DNA from: an uncultured Clostridia bacterium
Lineage (GTDB): Bacteria > Bacillota > Clostridia > Christensenellales > UBA1242
DNA: 51,040 bases
Direction: 5' to 3'
Assembly (NCBI GenBank): GCA_944376825.1
Contig: CALWDY010000011.1
Span: 1 to 51,040 of the forward strand
Shown here: piece by piece, positions 5,971 to 13,904 of the stretch
How the letters are laid out: every line of letters begins with the position of its first letter
Position numbering within the stretch: position 1 is the stretch's first letter
Position numbers and translations under genes: made by a program
The notes under the pieces: model-generated
The model's input: the letters and a program-made list of their open reading frames with translations, nothing else
The model's database searches: none
Told to the model about the DNA's origin: nothing

Positions 5971-7620
5971 ATGACAGACATTGAAATTGCAAGAAATACA
6001 AAGTTAAAAAAAATAAAAAAAATTGTTAAAAAATTAAAATATAAAGGTGATTTTATTTTATTTGGCAACTATAAGGCTAAACTTCCTATAAAATATGGAA
6101 AAAAGAAAGGTAAACTTATTTTGGTTACAGCAATAAATCCCACAAAATTGGGTATAGGCAAAACAACTGTTTCTATTGGACTTGCTGATGCGTTAAATTT
6201 AATTGGCAAAAGAGCATGTTTGGCATTAAGAGAACCATCTCTTGGACCTGTTTTTGGAATTAAGGGAGGGGCAACAGGTGGTGGATATAGCCAAGTTGCT
6301 CCTATGGAAGACATTAATTTGCACTTTAATGGAGATTTTCACGCAATAACTTCTGCTAATAATTTGCTTTGCAGTTTGATTGATAATCATATATATCAAG
6401 GTAATCAATTAAACATAGACCCAGAAAACATATTATTTCACAGATGTCTTGATTTAAATGATAGAGCATTAAGAGAAGTTACGGTTGCACAGGGCAAAGG
6501 CAATGGTTTTCCAAGAAAAGACCAATTTACTATAACTGCTGCAAGCGAAATAATGGCAATAATGTGTCTTGCAAAAGATTTTGAAGATTTAAAGACAAAA
6601 TTGGGTAATATATCTGTTGCATTAAACAAGGATGGAAAAATTATTTATGCAAAAGATTTAAAAGCCCAAGAAAGCATGTCAATACTACTAAAAGATGCAC
6701 TTATGCCTAATTTAGTGCAAACTTTAAATCATACACCAGCAATAGTACATTTGGGACCATTTGCTAATATTGCACATGGTTGCAATAGTTTAATAGCAAC
6801 AAAAATGGCGCTATCATACGCAGATTATGTTGTAACGGAAGCAGGCTTTGGAGCTGACCTTGGTGCTGAAAAATTTTTCGATATAAAATGCAGGCTTGGA
6901 AACTTAAAGCCAATTGCAGTTGTTATTGTTGCAACAATTAAGGCATTAAAACTTCATGGTGGAACGGATGAATGTGATTTAGACAAGGAAAATGTAGATG
7001 CTGTTAAAAAAGGAATGGATAATTTGCTTGCGCATATAAACACAATTTATAACAAATTTCATTTACCACCAATTATAACATTAAATAAATATAAAAGCGA
7101 CACAAAAGATGAAATTGATGCTGTTTTAAAGGAATTGGATAAGATTGATATAAAATGTATTTTAAACGATGTATGGGGTAAAGGTGGAGAAGGTGCAATA
7201 GATTTGGCAAAAGAAGTTGTAAGTGTTTGTGAGTGGAACAATGATTCATTTAAGCTTTTATATGATTTAGAAAGTTCAATTAAAGCAAAGATAAAACAGG
7301 TGGCTATTGATGTTTATGGTGCAAAAGGAGTTAAATATAGCCAGCAGGCAGAAGAAACAATAAAAAAACTAAACAAATTGCATTTAAACAAATTGCCAAT
7401 AGTTATTGCAAAAACTCAATACAGTTTGAGCGATGACCCTAAACTTATAAACAGACCAAAAGGTTTTTATTTATATGTAAGAGATTTAGAGGTTAAAACA
7501 GGGGCTGGTTTTATAGTTGTGCTTGCAGGAAAAATGCTTTTGATGCCGGGACTTGGAAAACTTCCAAATGCTGTAAACATGAAAATTGACAATGATTTTA
7601 AAATTGAAGGTTTATTTTAA
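5971..7620 (+). CDS. fhs: Formate-tetrahydrofolate ligase
   Basis: ATP-dependent joining of formate to tetrahydrofolate, giving 10-formyl-THF for purine and fMet synthesis; cytosolic. The 549-residue length is normal for the family. Start 5971 is chosen because the GTG at 5965 belongs to the ribosome binding site AGAGGTG and the protein then begins MTDIEIA as in the family. The nucleotide loop is G61-I-G-K-T-T66. Conserved blocks are LREPSLGPVFGIKGG, MEDINLHFNGDFHAI and DNHIY. Deviations: TKLGIGKT replaces the usual TPAGEGKT, Thr102 replaces Ala in GIKGGAxGGGY, and Lys replaces Arg in VATxRALK. It has its own promoter and a downstream terminator. Confidence 0.95.
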   Translation: MTDIEIARNTKLKKIKKIVKKLKYKGDFILFGNYKAKLPIKYGKKKGKLILVTAINPTKLGIGKTTVSIGLADALNLIGKRACLALREPSLGPVFGIKGGATGGGYSQVAPMEDINLHFNGDFHAITSANNLLCSLIDNHIYQGNQLNIDPENILFHRCLDLNDRALREVTVAQGKGNGFPRKDQFTITAASEIMAIMCLAKDFEDLKTKLGNISVALNKDGKIIYAKDLKAQESMSILLKDALMPNLVQTLNHTPAIVHLGPFANIAHGCNSLIATKMALSYADYVVTEAGFGADLGAEKFFDIKCRLGNLKPIAVVIVATIKALKLHGGTDECDLDKENVDAVKKGMDNLLAHINTIYNKFHLPPIITLNKYKSDTKDEIDAVLKELDKIDIKCILNDVWGKGGEGAIDLAKEVVSVCEWNNDSFKLLYDLESSIKAKIKQVAIDVYGAKGVKYSQQAEETIKKLNKLHLNKLPIVIAKTQYSLSDDPKLINRPKGFYLYVRDLEVKTGAGFIVVLAGKMLLMPGLGKLPNAVNMKIDNDFKIEGLF

Positions 7621-7674
7621 AATTTTTAAATAATATAGTCATGTTATAATTTTAAATAAATTTTAAGATTTTGC

Positions 7675-7706
7675 AAAAAAAGTTCACTTTGAGTGAACTT
7701 TTTTTA
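7675..7706. terminator. Bidirectional terminator between fhs and the lipoprotein gene
   Basis: AGTTCACT (7681-7688) and AGTGAACT (7692-7699) with a TTG loop. It is flanked by an A-run on the left and a T-run on the right, so it works for both converging genes. Confidence 0.85.
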
Positions 7707-8441
7707 TGCAGTTTCAGCATTGTCTTCTTCTGGTACTGTAAAATTTTGAAATTCAAAACTAATATATGTTTCTCCATTTAAATTTTTTGGCAAATTTATT
7801 TTATATTCTTTTGATAAAAGTTGTTCGTTTAATTCAATTTCCAAATAAGTTTGTGCTTTTGAATCTATAACTGCAATTTCTCCATCTACAACATCTTCAT
7901 AAGAATAGGTTATATTTATTTCGCAATATATTTTTGTTTTTTTATTTAAAGCCATTTTCAATGAATCAATGTCAAATGTTTTTGTTGTGTTTATTTCTCC
8001 ATCAAAAATTTCTTTTAAATTATCATACGAACTTCCTAGTTTGACATTTGCTTTTATAATTGCGCTTGAATCAGTGTTTTCATAATTGTCTTTAAAATTA
8101 ATTTTAGTTGGAGTTACAAGTTCAAGGTCTGGGCATGTGAAAATTGCTGTATATGTTCCACTTGTTTCTTTTGAAACTTTAAATGTAAAAGTTGCATCAT
8201 ATGACACAATTACATTTTCATTCATCCAAGCTAGAAACTTTGAATCTGCTTTAGGTAATGCTGTTATTGTACAATCTGTATTTTCTTCATAAGTTCCATC
8301 GCCATCAACAAACCCATAGTTTGCATACCACACATTAACCTTTATGTCATATTTTTTTGGGAGTTCATTGCATGCAGATAGTGGAATACATGCACAAATT
8401 ATCATTATAAAACTTAAAATTATTTTAAAAAATTTTTTCAT
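7704..8441 (-). CDS. Lipoprotein with InlB B-repeat-like domain
   Basis: A 245-residue exported lipoprotein. It has a basic N-terminus, a hydrophobic segment and the lipobox LSAC with Cys24. Residues about 33-97 resemble the divergent InlB B-repeat (Listeria-Bacteroides) beta fold: a GFVDGDGTYEENT turn, TALPKADSKFLAWM, then the FTFKVSKETSGTYTAIF strand pair. The remainder (100-245) is beta-rich and acidic with no known domain. It probably sits on the outer face of the membrane; partner unknown. It is monocistronic, with promoter TTGACA and AGGAG upstream, and it shares a terminator with fhs. Cell-surface binding or a structural role is inferred. Confidence 0.75.
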   Translation of the reverse strand: MKKFFKIILSFIMIICACIPLSACNELPKKYDIKVNVWYANYGFVDGDGTYEENTDCTITALPKADSKFLAWMNENVIVSYDATFTFKVSKETSGTYTAIFTCPDLELVTPTKINFKDNYENTDSSAIIKANVKLGSSYDNLKEIFDGEINTTKTFDIDSLKMALNKKTKIYCEINITYSYEDVVDGEIAVIDSKAQTYLEIELNEQLLSKEYKINLPKNLNGETYISFEFQNFTVPEEDNAETA

Positions 8442-8457
8442 TATGTCTCCTAAAAAT

Positions 8458-8486
8458 AATTTATCATTATTAACATTCTATGTCAA
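8458..8486 (-). promoter_or_regulatory. Promoter of the InlB-repeat lipoprotein
   Basis: On the minus strand TTGACA (8486-8481), a 17-base spacer and TAAATT (8463-8458), then the AGGAG ribosome binding site (8450-8446) and ATG at 8441. Confidence 0.75.
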
Positions 8487-8589
8487 ATAATGTTTGCACA
8501 AAACATCAATATATTACAAATTATCAAAAATTATTTGTGAGTAAAATTTTTAAGGTTGCATAGAATACATTGATAAATAAGGGGTTAAC

Positions 8590-9345
8590 ATGTGGGAGTT
8601 TTGCATATCGATAAATAAAATAAAAAACACATTATGTAATTATGTTTACGACAAATTGCAAGATTATACAAAAAAGTATGAGGGAATTGTTACAAGATAC
8701 GAAAAACAAAACGATGAAGAAATATTAATCGCTTGTAACGAATATGAAAAAAATAGACTTATTTTACATTTGCAGGACATAATAAGCGAGTGCATTTGTT
8801 ATTTCTATAAAAAAGATTTTTTAATTTCTAATTTGCATATAAATATTGGTGATGAAATGTCAAAACAGGCTTTTATATCTGCACTTTTATTCTTTGATAG
8901 AGAAACGGACAGGTATATTGTAAATAAGTATTTAAATATCAGCAATAAATTAAATTTGGATGGTTTTTTTAACTTTAAATTAAAAACATTAAAAGATAAA
9001 TGGAAAGAATTAATAGAGATTGCAAATCAAAATGAAATATACTTGTATTCAAACGAAACATTTATGGAACTTATAAAATTTTTGGTTGATAATATTGAAG
9101 TTAAAAGTGATGTTATAAATATTATGTCGTTTAATGACACATATGATGTATTTGATTCTAAATTTGATAAAATAGACAGCAAAGAAATTACTGAACAAAA
9201 TGATTTAAAACTAGTTTCTATTTTAATTGCGTTGTGTCCAAAAAACATAAATATATATTGTAGCGAAATTATGCCAAACAATTTAAAAAATATAATTTGT
9301 AAATTATTTGAAAAAAGGGTTAGATTTATTTCTAAAATTAATTAA
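8590..9345 (+). CDS. ytxC: YtxC-like sporulation-associated protein
   Basis: A 251-residue protein whose order of segments matches the YtxC family: LQDIISECICYFYKKDFL near residue 60, NKLNLDGFFNFKLKTLKDKW (about 120-140), then a C-terminal ILIALCPKNINIYCSE followed by CKLFEKRVRFI. YtxC is linked to sporulation in bacilli but its activity is not known. It is predicted cytosolic, with no signal peptide. The start has an AAGGGG ribosome binding site. It stands alone between two lipoprotein genes. The assignment rests on remembered family patterns, so moderate confidence. Confidence 0.6.
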   Translation: MWEFCISINKIKNTLCNYVYDKLQDYTKKYEGIVTRYEKQNDEEILIACNEYEKNRLILHLQDIISECICYFYKKDFLISNLHINIGDEMSKQAFISALLFFDRETDRYIVNKYLNISNKLNLDGFFNFKLKTLKDKWKELIEIANQNEIYLYSNETFMELIKFLVDNIEVKSDVINIMSFNDTYDVFDSKFDKIDSKEITEQNDLKLVSILIALCPKNINIYCSEIMPNNLKNIICKLFEKRVRFISKIN

Positions 9346-9358
9346 ATTATTTTATCTA

Positions 9359-9387
9359 TTGCAATATAAAAATATTTTTGTTATATT
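9359..9387 (+). promoter_or_regulatory. Promoter giving a probable leaderless transcript
   Basis: TTGCAA (9359-9364), a 17-base spacer and TATATT (9382-9387), then only 6 bases to the ATG at 9394. No ribosome binding site is present. Confidence 0.7.
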
Positions 9388-9393
9388 ATAAAC

Positions 9394-10056
9394 ATGAAAT
9401 CTTTTAAAATATTTTTTATTGCAATTTTTATTTTTGTTTCTAGCATGTGTTTTTACGCTTGCAAAAATGAAACAACAATCAGAAAGATAGAAAATTTAAC
9501 AAATCCAGTGGCAACACTGTCTATTTATACTTATGATGGAAAAAGCGAAAGCAAGTTTGGACTAATGAACTTAGGACATAGTTTTTTATCAATTTCAAAC
9601 ACTTCTAAAACTAAAATAAAAATTGGAAATTTTGAACTAGAATCAAACGAAAGTGTGTGTGTGGGAACTTGGAGCATACAAGATCATTTTGGGGTTTGGT
9701 ACAATGTTGAATCTAACTATATTAGAATTTATGAAAAGTATCTTGGGAGAATAAGTGTAACAAAATATTTAGAAGAAAAAGACATTGAAACCATATGCAA
9801 TTTTATTGCAACTCACGATTATTGGAGTCCAATTTATAATTGTAGTTATTTTGCGATAAATTTATGGAATAGCGTAGCAAAAGAAAGTGAACGCTTGGAC
9901 ACTTATTTAATATATAGTCCAAGTAAATTAAGTTCACAATTAAAAACCTTTAAAGAATTTGAAGTTAATAAAAGTATAAAAACAAGTAATGATTTTGGTT
10001 ATTTTAAAGAAACAATGTATGTAGACTTTAATTTAGAAGGTGATGTGTATGTATAA
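9394..10056 (+). CDS. Lipoprotein with papain-like (permuted His-Cys) signature
   Basis: A 220-residue exported lipoprotein with a hydrophobic signal and Cys23 in FYAC. LGHSFLSISN contains His62 and YNCSYFAINLWN contains Cys150. A His-before-Cys order, with a small residue beside each, is the arrangement of circularly permuted NlpC/P60 (YiiX/YaeF-type) papain-like domains, which act as hydrolases or acyl-transfer enzymes on the envelope. Between them, GTWSIQDHFGVWYNVE and SVTKYLEEKDI could complete the fold. Catalysis is inferred, not shown. The transcript looks leaderless. The gene end overlaps a small membrane-protein gene by 8 bases. Confidence 0.6.
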   Translation: MKSFKIFFIAIFIFVSSMCFYACKNETTIRKIENLTNPVATLSIYTYDGKSESKFGLMNLGHSFLSISNTSKTKIKIGNFELESNESVCVGTWSIQDHFGVWYNVESNYIRIYEKYLGRISVTKYLEEKDIETICNFIATHDYWSPIYNCSYFAINLWNSVAKESERLDTYLIYSPSKLSSQLKTFKEFEVNKSIKTSNDFGYFKETMYVDFNLEGDVYV

Positions 10057-10315
10057 AAAAATTTCAAAATACTTAATATATGGTTTTTTGTTTCTGTTGG
10101 ATTTATGGTTTTTGTATTCTACAATAGGATATTTCATTTTGGGATACAACACACCAAAGATATATGGGGAAACAAACACAATATTTATGGGAATGTATAT
10201 TCTTTCTATTACTTTTGGAGTGTGCTTTTTGGCTTTGACACTCAGTATTGCAATAAGTCTTATTATTATAAGAAAAAAAAGAAAAGAGCATATTGACAAT
10301 AAAATATGCAAGTGA
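10049..10315 (+). CDS. Small membrane protein with two transmembrane segments
   Basis: An 88-residue protein. The ATG at 10049 is preferred to the GTG at 10040 or ATG at 10043 because AGAAGG (10035-10040) then stands 8 bases away. Two long hydrophobic segments (residues about 8-28 and 45-72) are separated by a polar loop, GYNTPKIYGET. The tail is strongly basic (IIRKKRKEH), putting both ends in the cytoplasm. It overlaps and is probably co-translated with the preceding lipoprotein, so the two may act together at the membrane. No family recognised. Confidence 0.65.
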   Translation: MYKKISKYLIYGFLFLLDLWFLYSTIGYFILGYNTPKIYGETNTIFMGMYILSITFGVCFLALTLSIAISLIIIRKKRKEHIDNKICK

Positions 10316-10347
10316 TAAAATAGGTTGTTAAATAATAAGGGGTTTTT

Positions 10348-10896
10348 ATGAGAAACATATATAGCGAAGAACTTGGAATTTTACTTAAAAATTATAATGA
10401 TACAATGGATAGATTAGGTTTTGAAAAAATGCTTACAGCAAGCACACAAGAGTTGCAAAGTAGGTTTGCATTAAAATATAAGCAAGTTTACTTTCAAGTA
10501 AAAGAAGAAAATTCTTGGAAACCTGAAAATGTAATGAGATATAATTTGCTTAAATTAAAAAGATTGTTTGCCATATGGAAAGAAAACAATATTGTTTTAA
10601 TTGAAGGCGGAATAAGATATTCTTTTAAAGATAAATATAAAAAGTTTCCAAAGTACAATAAACAAAATCCTTATGTTTATCCAACTGAAAAAACAATTAA
10701 CAAGTTGAGAGTGAAAACATTGGTAAGATATGTGGAAGGTAAAAAAATTAAAGATTTAAGGTCTCTTAGATCAAGTTTAATTAAAAACATGGGAATCGAC
10801 AATGAAACAGCTAATTTTTTAATTAAACTTTATGGAAAAATGCAAGCAAAAAGCGAAATAAACAATTATTCACAAAAAATTGATTTAACTTTTTAA
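10348..10896 (+). CDS. Hypothetical protein (182 aa)
   Basis: A basic, mostly helical cytosolic protein with an AAGGGG ribosome binding site. Features: an N-terminal helix, a Lys/Tyr-rich middle (KDKYKKFPKYNKQNPYVYP, about residues 93-111) and a C-terminal helical part ending in a polar tail. No catalytic or known DNA-binding motif is seen. It stands alone, directly upstream of the infC promoter, with no clear terminator between. Not recognised. Confidence 0.6.
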   Translation: MRNIYSEELGILLKNYNDTMDRLGFEKMLTASTQELQSRFALKYKQVYFQVKEENSWKPENVMRYNLLKLKRLFAIWKENNIVLIEGGIRYSFKDKYKKFPKYNKQNPYVYPTEKTINKLRVKTLVRYVEGKKIKDLRSLRSSLIKNMGIDNETANFLIKLYGKMQAKSEINNYSQKIDLTF

Positions 10897-10902
10897 AAAC
10901 TG

Positions 10903-10931
10903 TTGACAATTAATCGTTATTTTGCTAATAT
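10903..10931 (+). promoter_or_regulatory. Promoter of infC-rpmI-rplT
   Basis: Consensus TTGACA (10903-10908), a 17-base spacer and TAATAT (10926-10931). It is followed by a 130-base structured leader. Confidence 0.9.
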
Positions 10932-10937
10932 TATTAA

Positions 10938-11062
10938 GCAAAGCAGAAGGAAGACTTCTCACCAACCAAGTTTACTTAGGTTGAGTAAAACATTTTAAAT
11001 TGTTTTATCATGGGTGAGAACTGTTCTGTTTTCACTCATTTTTATTTAAGGAGGATATAACA
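10938..11062 (+). ncRNA. L20-type leader (autoregulatory) of infC-rpmI-rplT
   Basis: The 5' leader contains TTCTCACC (10956-10963), complementary to GGTGAGAA (11013-11020). A second branch between them has ACCAACCAAG opposite CTTAGGTTGAG. After the long stem, ACTGTTCTGTTTTCACTC leads to a T-rich stretch before the AAGGAGG site. This is the long-range pairing of Bacillota L20 leaders, where protein L20 binding favours termination or masks the start. Only complementarity was checked, not a covariance model. Confidence 0.75.
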
Positions 11063-11572
11063 ATTTTTAAAGAGCTTCTAATAAACGACCAAATAAACAC
11101 TAACGAAGTAAGGTTAATTGGTCATAACGGAGAACAACATGGCATTGTAAGTTTGGAAACTGCAAAAAATATTGCTTTAAACGAAGGGTTAGATTTAGTA
11201 TTGATGTCTTCTGCTTCAAATCCTTATGTTTGCAAAATTATGGATTATGGCAAGTATAAATTTGACGCCTTAAAAAAAGAAAAAGAACTCAAAAAAAATC
11301 AAAAAATTTCAACCCTAAAAGAAATTCAACTTTCGCTTACCATTGATACTCATGATATGGAAGTAAAAGCAAAACATGGTATGAGATTTTTAAAGGATGG
11401 AGATAAAGTTAAAGTTGTTTTAAGAATGAAGGGTCGTCAACAGGCTTATTCAAAAAATGCAATAGAAGTTGTTAAATCATTTTACAATATGCTTGCCAGC
11501 ATGGGCACTTACGACAAAGAGCCTGAGGTCGTTGGAAGAAATGTTATTATGATTATATCACCTAAAAAATAA
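11063..11572 (+). CDS. infC: Translation initiation factor IF-3
   Basis: Binds the 30S subunit, prevents premature 50S joining and proofreads the start codon. The start is an ATT at 11063: AAGGAGG (11048-11054) lies 8 bases before it, and the frame from there reads FKELLINDQI..EVRLIG..GEQHGIV, the conserved N-domain, giving the normal 169 residues. Later TTG or ATG codons would remove that domain. The C-domain begins near KEIQLSLTID and includes VKVVLRMKGRQ. A non-canonical start in infC is known from E. coli (AUU), where it allows IF-3 to limit its own synthesis. First gene of the infC-rpmI-rplT operon. Confidence 0.95.
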   Translation: MFKELLINDQINTNEVRLIGHNGEQHGIVSLETAKNIALNEGLDLVLMSSASNPYVCKIMDYGKYKFDALKKEKELKKNQKISTLKEIQLSLTIDTHDMEVKAKHGMRFLKDGDKVKVVLRMKGRQQAYSKNAIEVVKSFYNMLASMGTYDKEPEVVGRNVIMIISPKK

Positions 11573-11595
11573 TAAAGTTATAAAGGAGAAATGAA

Positions 11596-11790
11596 ATGCC
11601 AAAACTAAAATCACATAGCGGTGCAAAAAAAAGATTTAAAGTAAACAAATCTGGAAATGTTAAATTTGCAAAACCAAATCGTGGACATTTCCTTGCTAAA
11701 AAAGCACAAGCAAGAAAAAGAAAATTAAGAAAAGGTGGTTATCTTTCAGGTAAACAAGCAGCAAATGTTAGAAAGATGATCAATGCATAA
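11596..11790 (+). CDS. rpmI: 50S ribosomal protein L35
   Basis: A 64-residue, highly basic protein with the family start [15 protein letters not shown] and the GHFLAKK block. Structural component of the large subunit. It has an AAAGGAG ribosome binding site and lies between infC and rplT in the standard order, controlled by the L20-type leader. Confidence 0.97.
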   Translation: MPKLKSHSGAKKRFKVNKSGNVKFAKPNRGHFLAKKAQARKRKLRKGGYLSGKQAANVRKMINA

Positions 11791-11801
11791 GGAGTGAAAC
11801 T

Positions 11802-12152
11802 ATGAGAATTAAAAGATCGGTTAACGCATTAAAGAAAAGAAGAGCAATTTTAAAACAAGCAAAAGGATATAGAGGCTCAAAATCAAAATTATACAGAATT
11901 GCTCGTCAAGCAGTTATGAAAAGTGGTCAATATGCTTATATTGGCAGAAGATTAAAGAAAAGAAACTTCCGTTCTTTGTGGATTACAAGAATTAATGCAG
12001 CATGCAGATTGAACAATGTTTCATATAGTCAATTTATGCATGGTTTAAAAGTTTCTGGAATAAACTTAAACAGAAAAATTCTAGCAGATATGGCTGTGAA
12101 TGATGCAGAAGGATTTGCAACACTTGTTGCAACTGCAAAAAAAGCAATTTAA
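11802..12152 (+). CDS. rplT: 50S ribosomal protein L20
   Basis: A 116-residue protein with the expected [26 protein letters not shown]-terminal extension pattern (residues 4-28) and the C-terminal RNA-binding domain ([20 protein letters not shown]). It is an early 23S rRNA assembly protein and, in Bacillota, the repressor acting on the operon leader seen at 10938-11062. AGGAGTG ribosome binding site; last gene of the operon. Confidence 0.97.
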   Translation: MRIKRSVNALKKRRAILKQAKGYRGSKSKLYRIARQAVMKSGQYAYIGRRLKKRNFRSLWITRINAACRLNNVSYSQFMHGLKVSGINLNRKILADMAVNDAEGFATLVATAKKAI

Positions 12153-12196
12153 TTTGATTAATATAAACCGTAAAAGAAATAAAAAGTTTGTATAAT

Positions 12197-12243
12197 GCCC
12201 AAAAACATATTTGGTTGTCCAAATCAATGTTTTTGGGCGTTTT
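12197..12243 (+). terminator. Terminator of the infC operon
   Basis: GCCCAAAAACAT (12197-12208) pairs with ATGTTTTTGGGC (12227-12238). An inner ATTTGG/CCAAAT continues the stem. It is followed by GTTTTG. The rest of 12244-12342 is AT-rich with no feature seen. Confidence 0.8.
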
Positions 12244-12342
12244 GCAGTAAGAAATTAAAAATGTTAAACCTTGTTGTTGTATTTATGTTTAAAATATAAC
12301 CAACTAAATTGATTTGTTTTTATATGTATTTTTTTATATAGT

Positions 12343-12371
12343 TTGATTTTTTATAATAATTTATGTATAAT
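12343..12371 (+). promoter_or_regulatory. Promoter of the TrmH-type gene, probable leaderless start
   Basis: TTGATT (12343-12348), a 17-base spacer and TATAAT (12366-12371) with an upstream TG. The ATG at 12378 is 6 bases further on, where transcription should begin. No ribosome binding site is present. Confidence 0.75.
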
Positions 12372-12377
12372 GCTAGT

Positions 12378-13112
12378 ATGATAACATCAGTTCAAAATGA
12401 ATTTATAAAATATTTAAAAAAATTAAAACAAGAAAAAGAAATTCTTTGTTTGGACAACCCTAAATTGATTGATGAAGCAATTAAAAACAATTGGGAAATT
12501 TTAAATTTAATTAAATTAGATGGAATCAACAAACAATACACTCAAAATGATGTTGTTGTATCAAACAATATATTAAAAATATTTTCCAACACAAAAACAT
12601 CTCAACAAGTAATTGCATTTGTTAAATTAAAAAAACAGTCTTTAAAACCGCCAAGCAATAATTTTCTTGTGTTGGACAACATACAAGATCCGGGAAATGT
12701 TGGCACTCTTATAAGAAGTGCTGTTGGTGCAAATTTTTTAGATGTTTATTTGATTAATTGTGCAAGCGTTACAAATGACAAAACCATAAGAAGTACAATG
12801 GGCGCAATTTTTAAATGTAATATTTTTGAGGTTGATAGAGAATTTATTAAAACCTTAAAAACTTGGAACAAACAAATATACATTGCGGATATGAATGGTA
12901 AAAATTTATACGAAAGTGTATTTTTAAACAATATAGGGATTGTTATTGGAAACGAAGGACACGGAGTTTGCCAAGATTTTAAAAAAATTGCAATAGATAA
13001 AATATCTTTGCCAATGAAAAACCAATTGGAGAGTTTAAATGCTGGTGTTAGTGGAAGTATAATAATGTATCATATAACATATGGAAGTGGAGGAAAAAAT
13101 GTCAGGTCATAG
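12378..13112 (+). CDS. TrmH/SpoU-family RNA 2'-O-methyltransferase
   Basis: A 244-residue SPOUT-knot methylase using SAM to methylate ribose in tRNA or rRNA. The N-terminal substrate-binding domain begins MITSVQNEFIKYLKKL. Knot motifs are LDNIQDPGNVGTLIRSA (motif 1), IVIGNEGHGV (motif 2) and LPMKNQLESLNAGVSGSIIMYH (motif 3, normally SLNVAVA). The ATG at 12378 is chosen because the in-frame ATG at 12363 lies within the promoter -10 region, before any transcript. It overlaps yebC by 14 bases. The target nucleotide cannot be told. Confidence 0.9.
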   Translation: MITSVQNEFIKYLKKLKQEKEILCLDNPKLIDEAIKNNWEILNLIKLDGINKQYTQNDVVVSNNILKIFSNTKTSQQVIAFVKLKKQSLKPPSNNFLVLDNIQDPGNVGTLIRSAVGANFLDVYLINCASVTNDKTIRSTMGAIFKCNIFEVDREFIKTLKTWNKQIYIADMNGKNLYESVFLNNIGIVIGNEGHGVCQDFKKIAIDKISLPMKNQLESLNAGVSGSIIMYHITYGSGGKNVRS

Positions 13113-13830
13113 TAAGTGGAATAATATAAAAAGAACAAAAGAAAAGTCAGATGCGCAAAAAGGAAAAATATTTACAAAAATAGGTCGCGAAATTGCTGTT
13201 GTTGTTAAACAAGGCGGAAGTGATCCAAATGTAAACAGTAAACTTAAGGATGTTATTGCAAAAGCAAAACAAAACAATATGCCAAACGACTCTATTGAAA
13301 GGTCAATAAAAAAAGCGGCAGGAGAAATGTCGGGGGTTAATTATGAGGCAATAACATATGAAGGATATGGTGCTGGCGGTTCGGCTGTAATTGTTGAGTG
13401 TTTAACAGACAACAAAAACAGAACGGCAGGAGATGTTAGACACGCTTTTGATAAACACGGTGGAAGTTTGGGCTCAACAGGTTGTGTGAATTATTTATTT
13501 AATAGAAAAGGTCAAATTGTTATTGAAAAAACTTCTGCAACAGATGTGGATATGGTGATGATGGATAGTTTAGATTGCGGGGCAGAAGATGTTGTTGAAG
13601 ATGATGATGTTATTGAAATATACACAAAACCAGAAAATTTAAGTCAAGTTAAATCTTTAATGGAAGCAAAGGGCTATGCATTGCTTTCTGGCGAAGTGGC
13701 ACTTTTGCCAGATAATTATATAAACTTAGATGGTTCAAAATTGGAACAATTTCAAAAAATGCTCGATGCACTTAATGATTTGGATGATGTTCAAGAAGTT
13801 TATCACAATGTTGATAATTGCGAAGAATAA
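13099..13830 (+). CDS. yebC: YebC/PmpR-family protein
   Basis: A 243-residue protein starting MSGHSKWNNIKRTKEKSDAQKG, the invariant family N-terminus. The ATG at 13099 has GGAGG (13093-13097 region) ahead; the upstream in-frame ATG at 13081 would add residues absent from the family. The internal EGYGAGGSAVIVECLTDN block is intact. Family members are DNA-binding regulators or translation factors for proline-rich stretches. It sits upstream of ruvCAB, as in many bacteria, with its own terminator after it. Confidence 0.95.
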   Translation: MSGHSKWNNIKRTKEKSDAQKGKIFTKIGREIAVVVKQGGSDPNVNSKLKDVIAKAKQNNMPNDSIERSIKKAAGEMSGVNYEAITYEGYGAGGSAVIVECLTDNKNRTAGDVRHAFDKHGGSLGSTGCVNYLFNRKGQIVIEKTSATDVDMVMMDSLDCGAEDVVEDDDVIEIYTKPENLSQVKSLMEAKGYALLSGEVALLPDNYINLDGSKLEQFQKMLDALNDLDDVQEVYHNVDNCEE

Positions 13831-13835
13831 AAATT

Positions 13836-13858
13836 ACCTGCTTTATGGCAGGTTTTTT
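13836..13858 (+). terminator. Terminator after yebC
   Basis: ACCTGC (13836-13841) pairs with GCAGGT (13848-13853), followed by TTTTTT. Confidence 0.85.
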
Positions 13859-13859
13859 A

Positions 13860-13888
13860 TTGACTGTTTAATAATTATTATTTAAAAT
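13860..13888 (+). promoter_or_regulatory. Promoter of the ruvC operon
   Basis: TTGACT (13860-13865), a 17-base spacer and TAAAAT (13883-13888), directly after the yebC terminator. No SOS (LexA) box of the Bacillota type is seen near it. Confidence 0.7.
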
Positions 13889-13904
13889 ATACTAGGTGAA
13901 CGGT

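Noticed and set aside
10105..10296. Overlapping alternative frame within the small membrane-protein gene
   Set aside because: It lies in the +1 frame of a well-supported gene with ribosome binding site and lacks one itself; composition is a Tyr/Phe-rich shadow.
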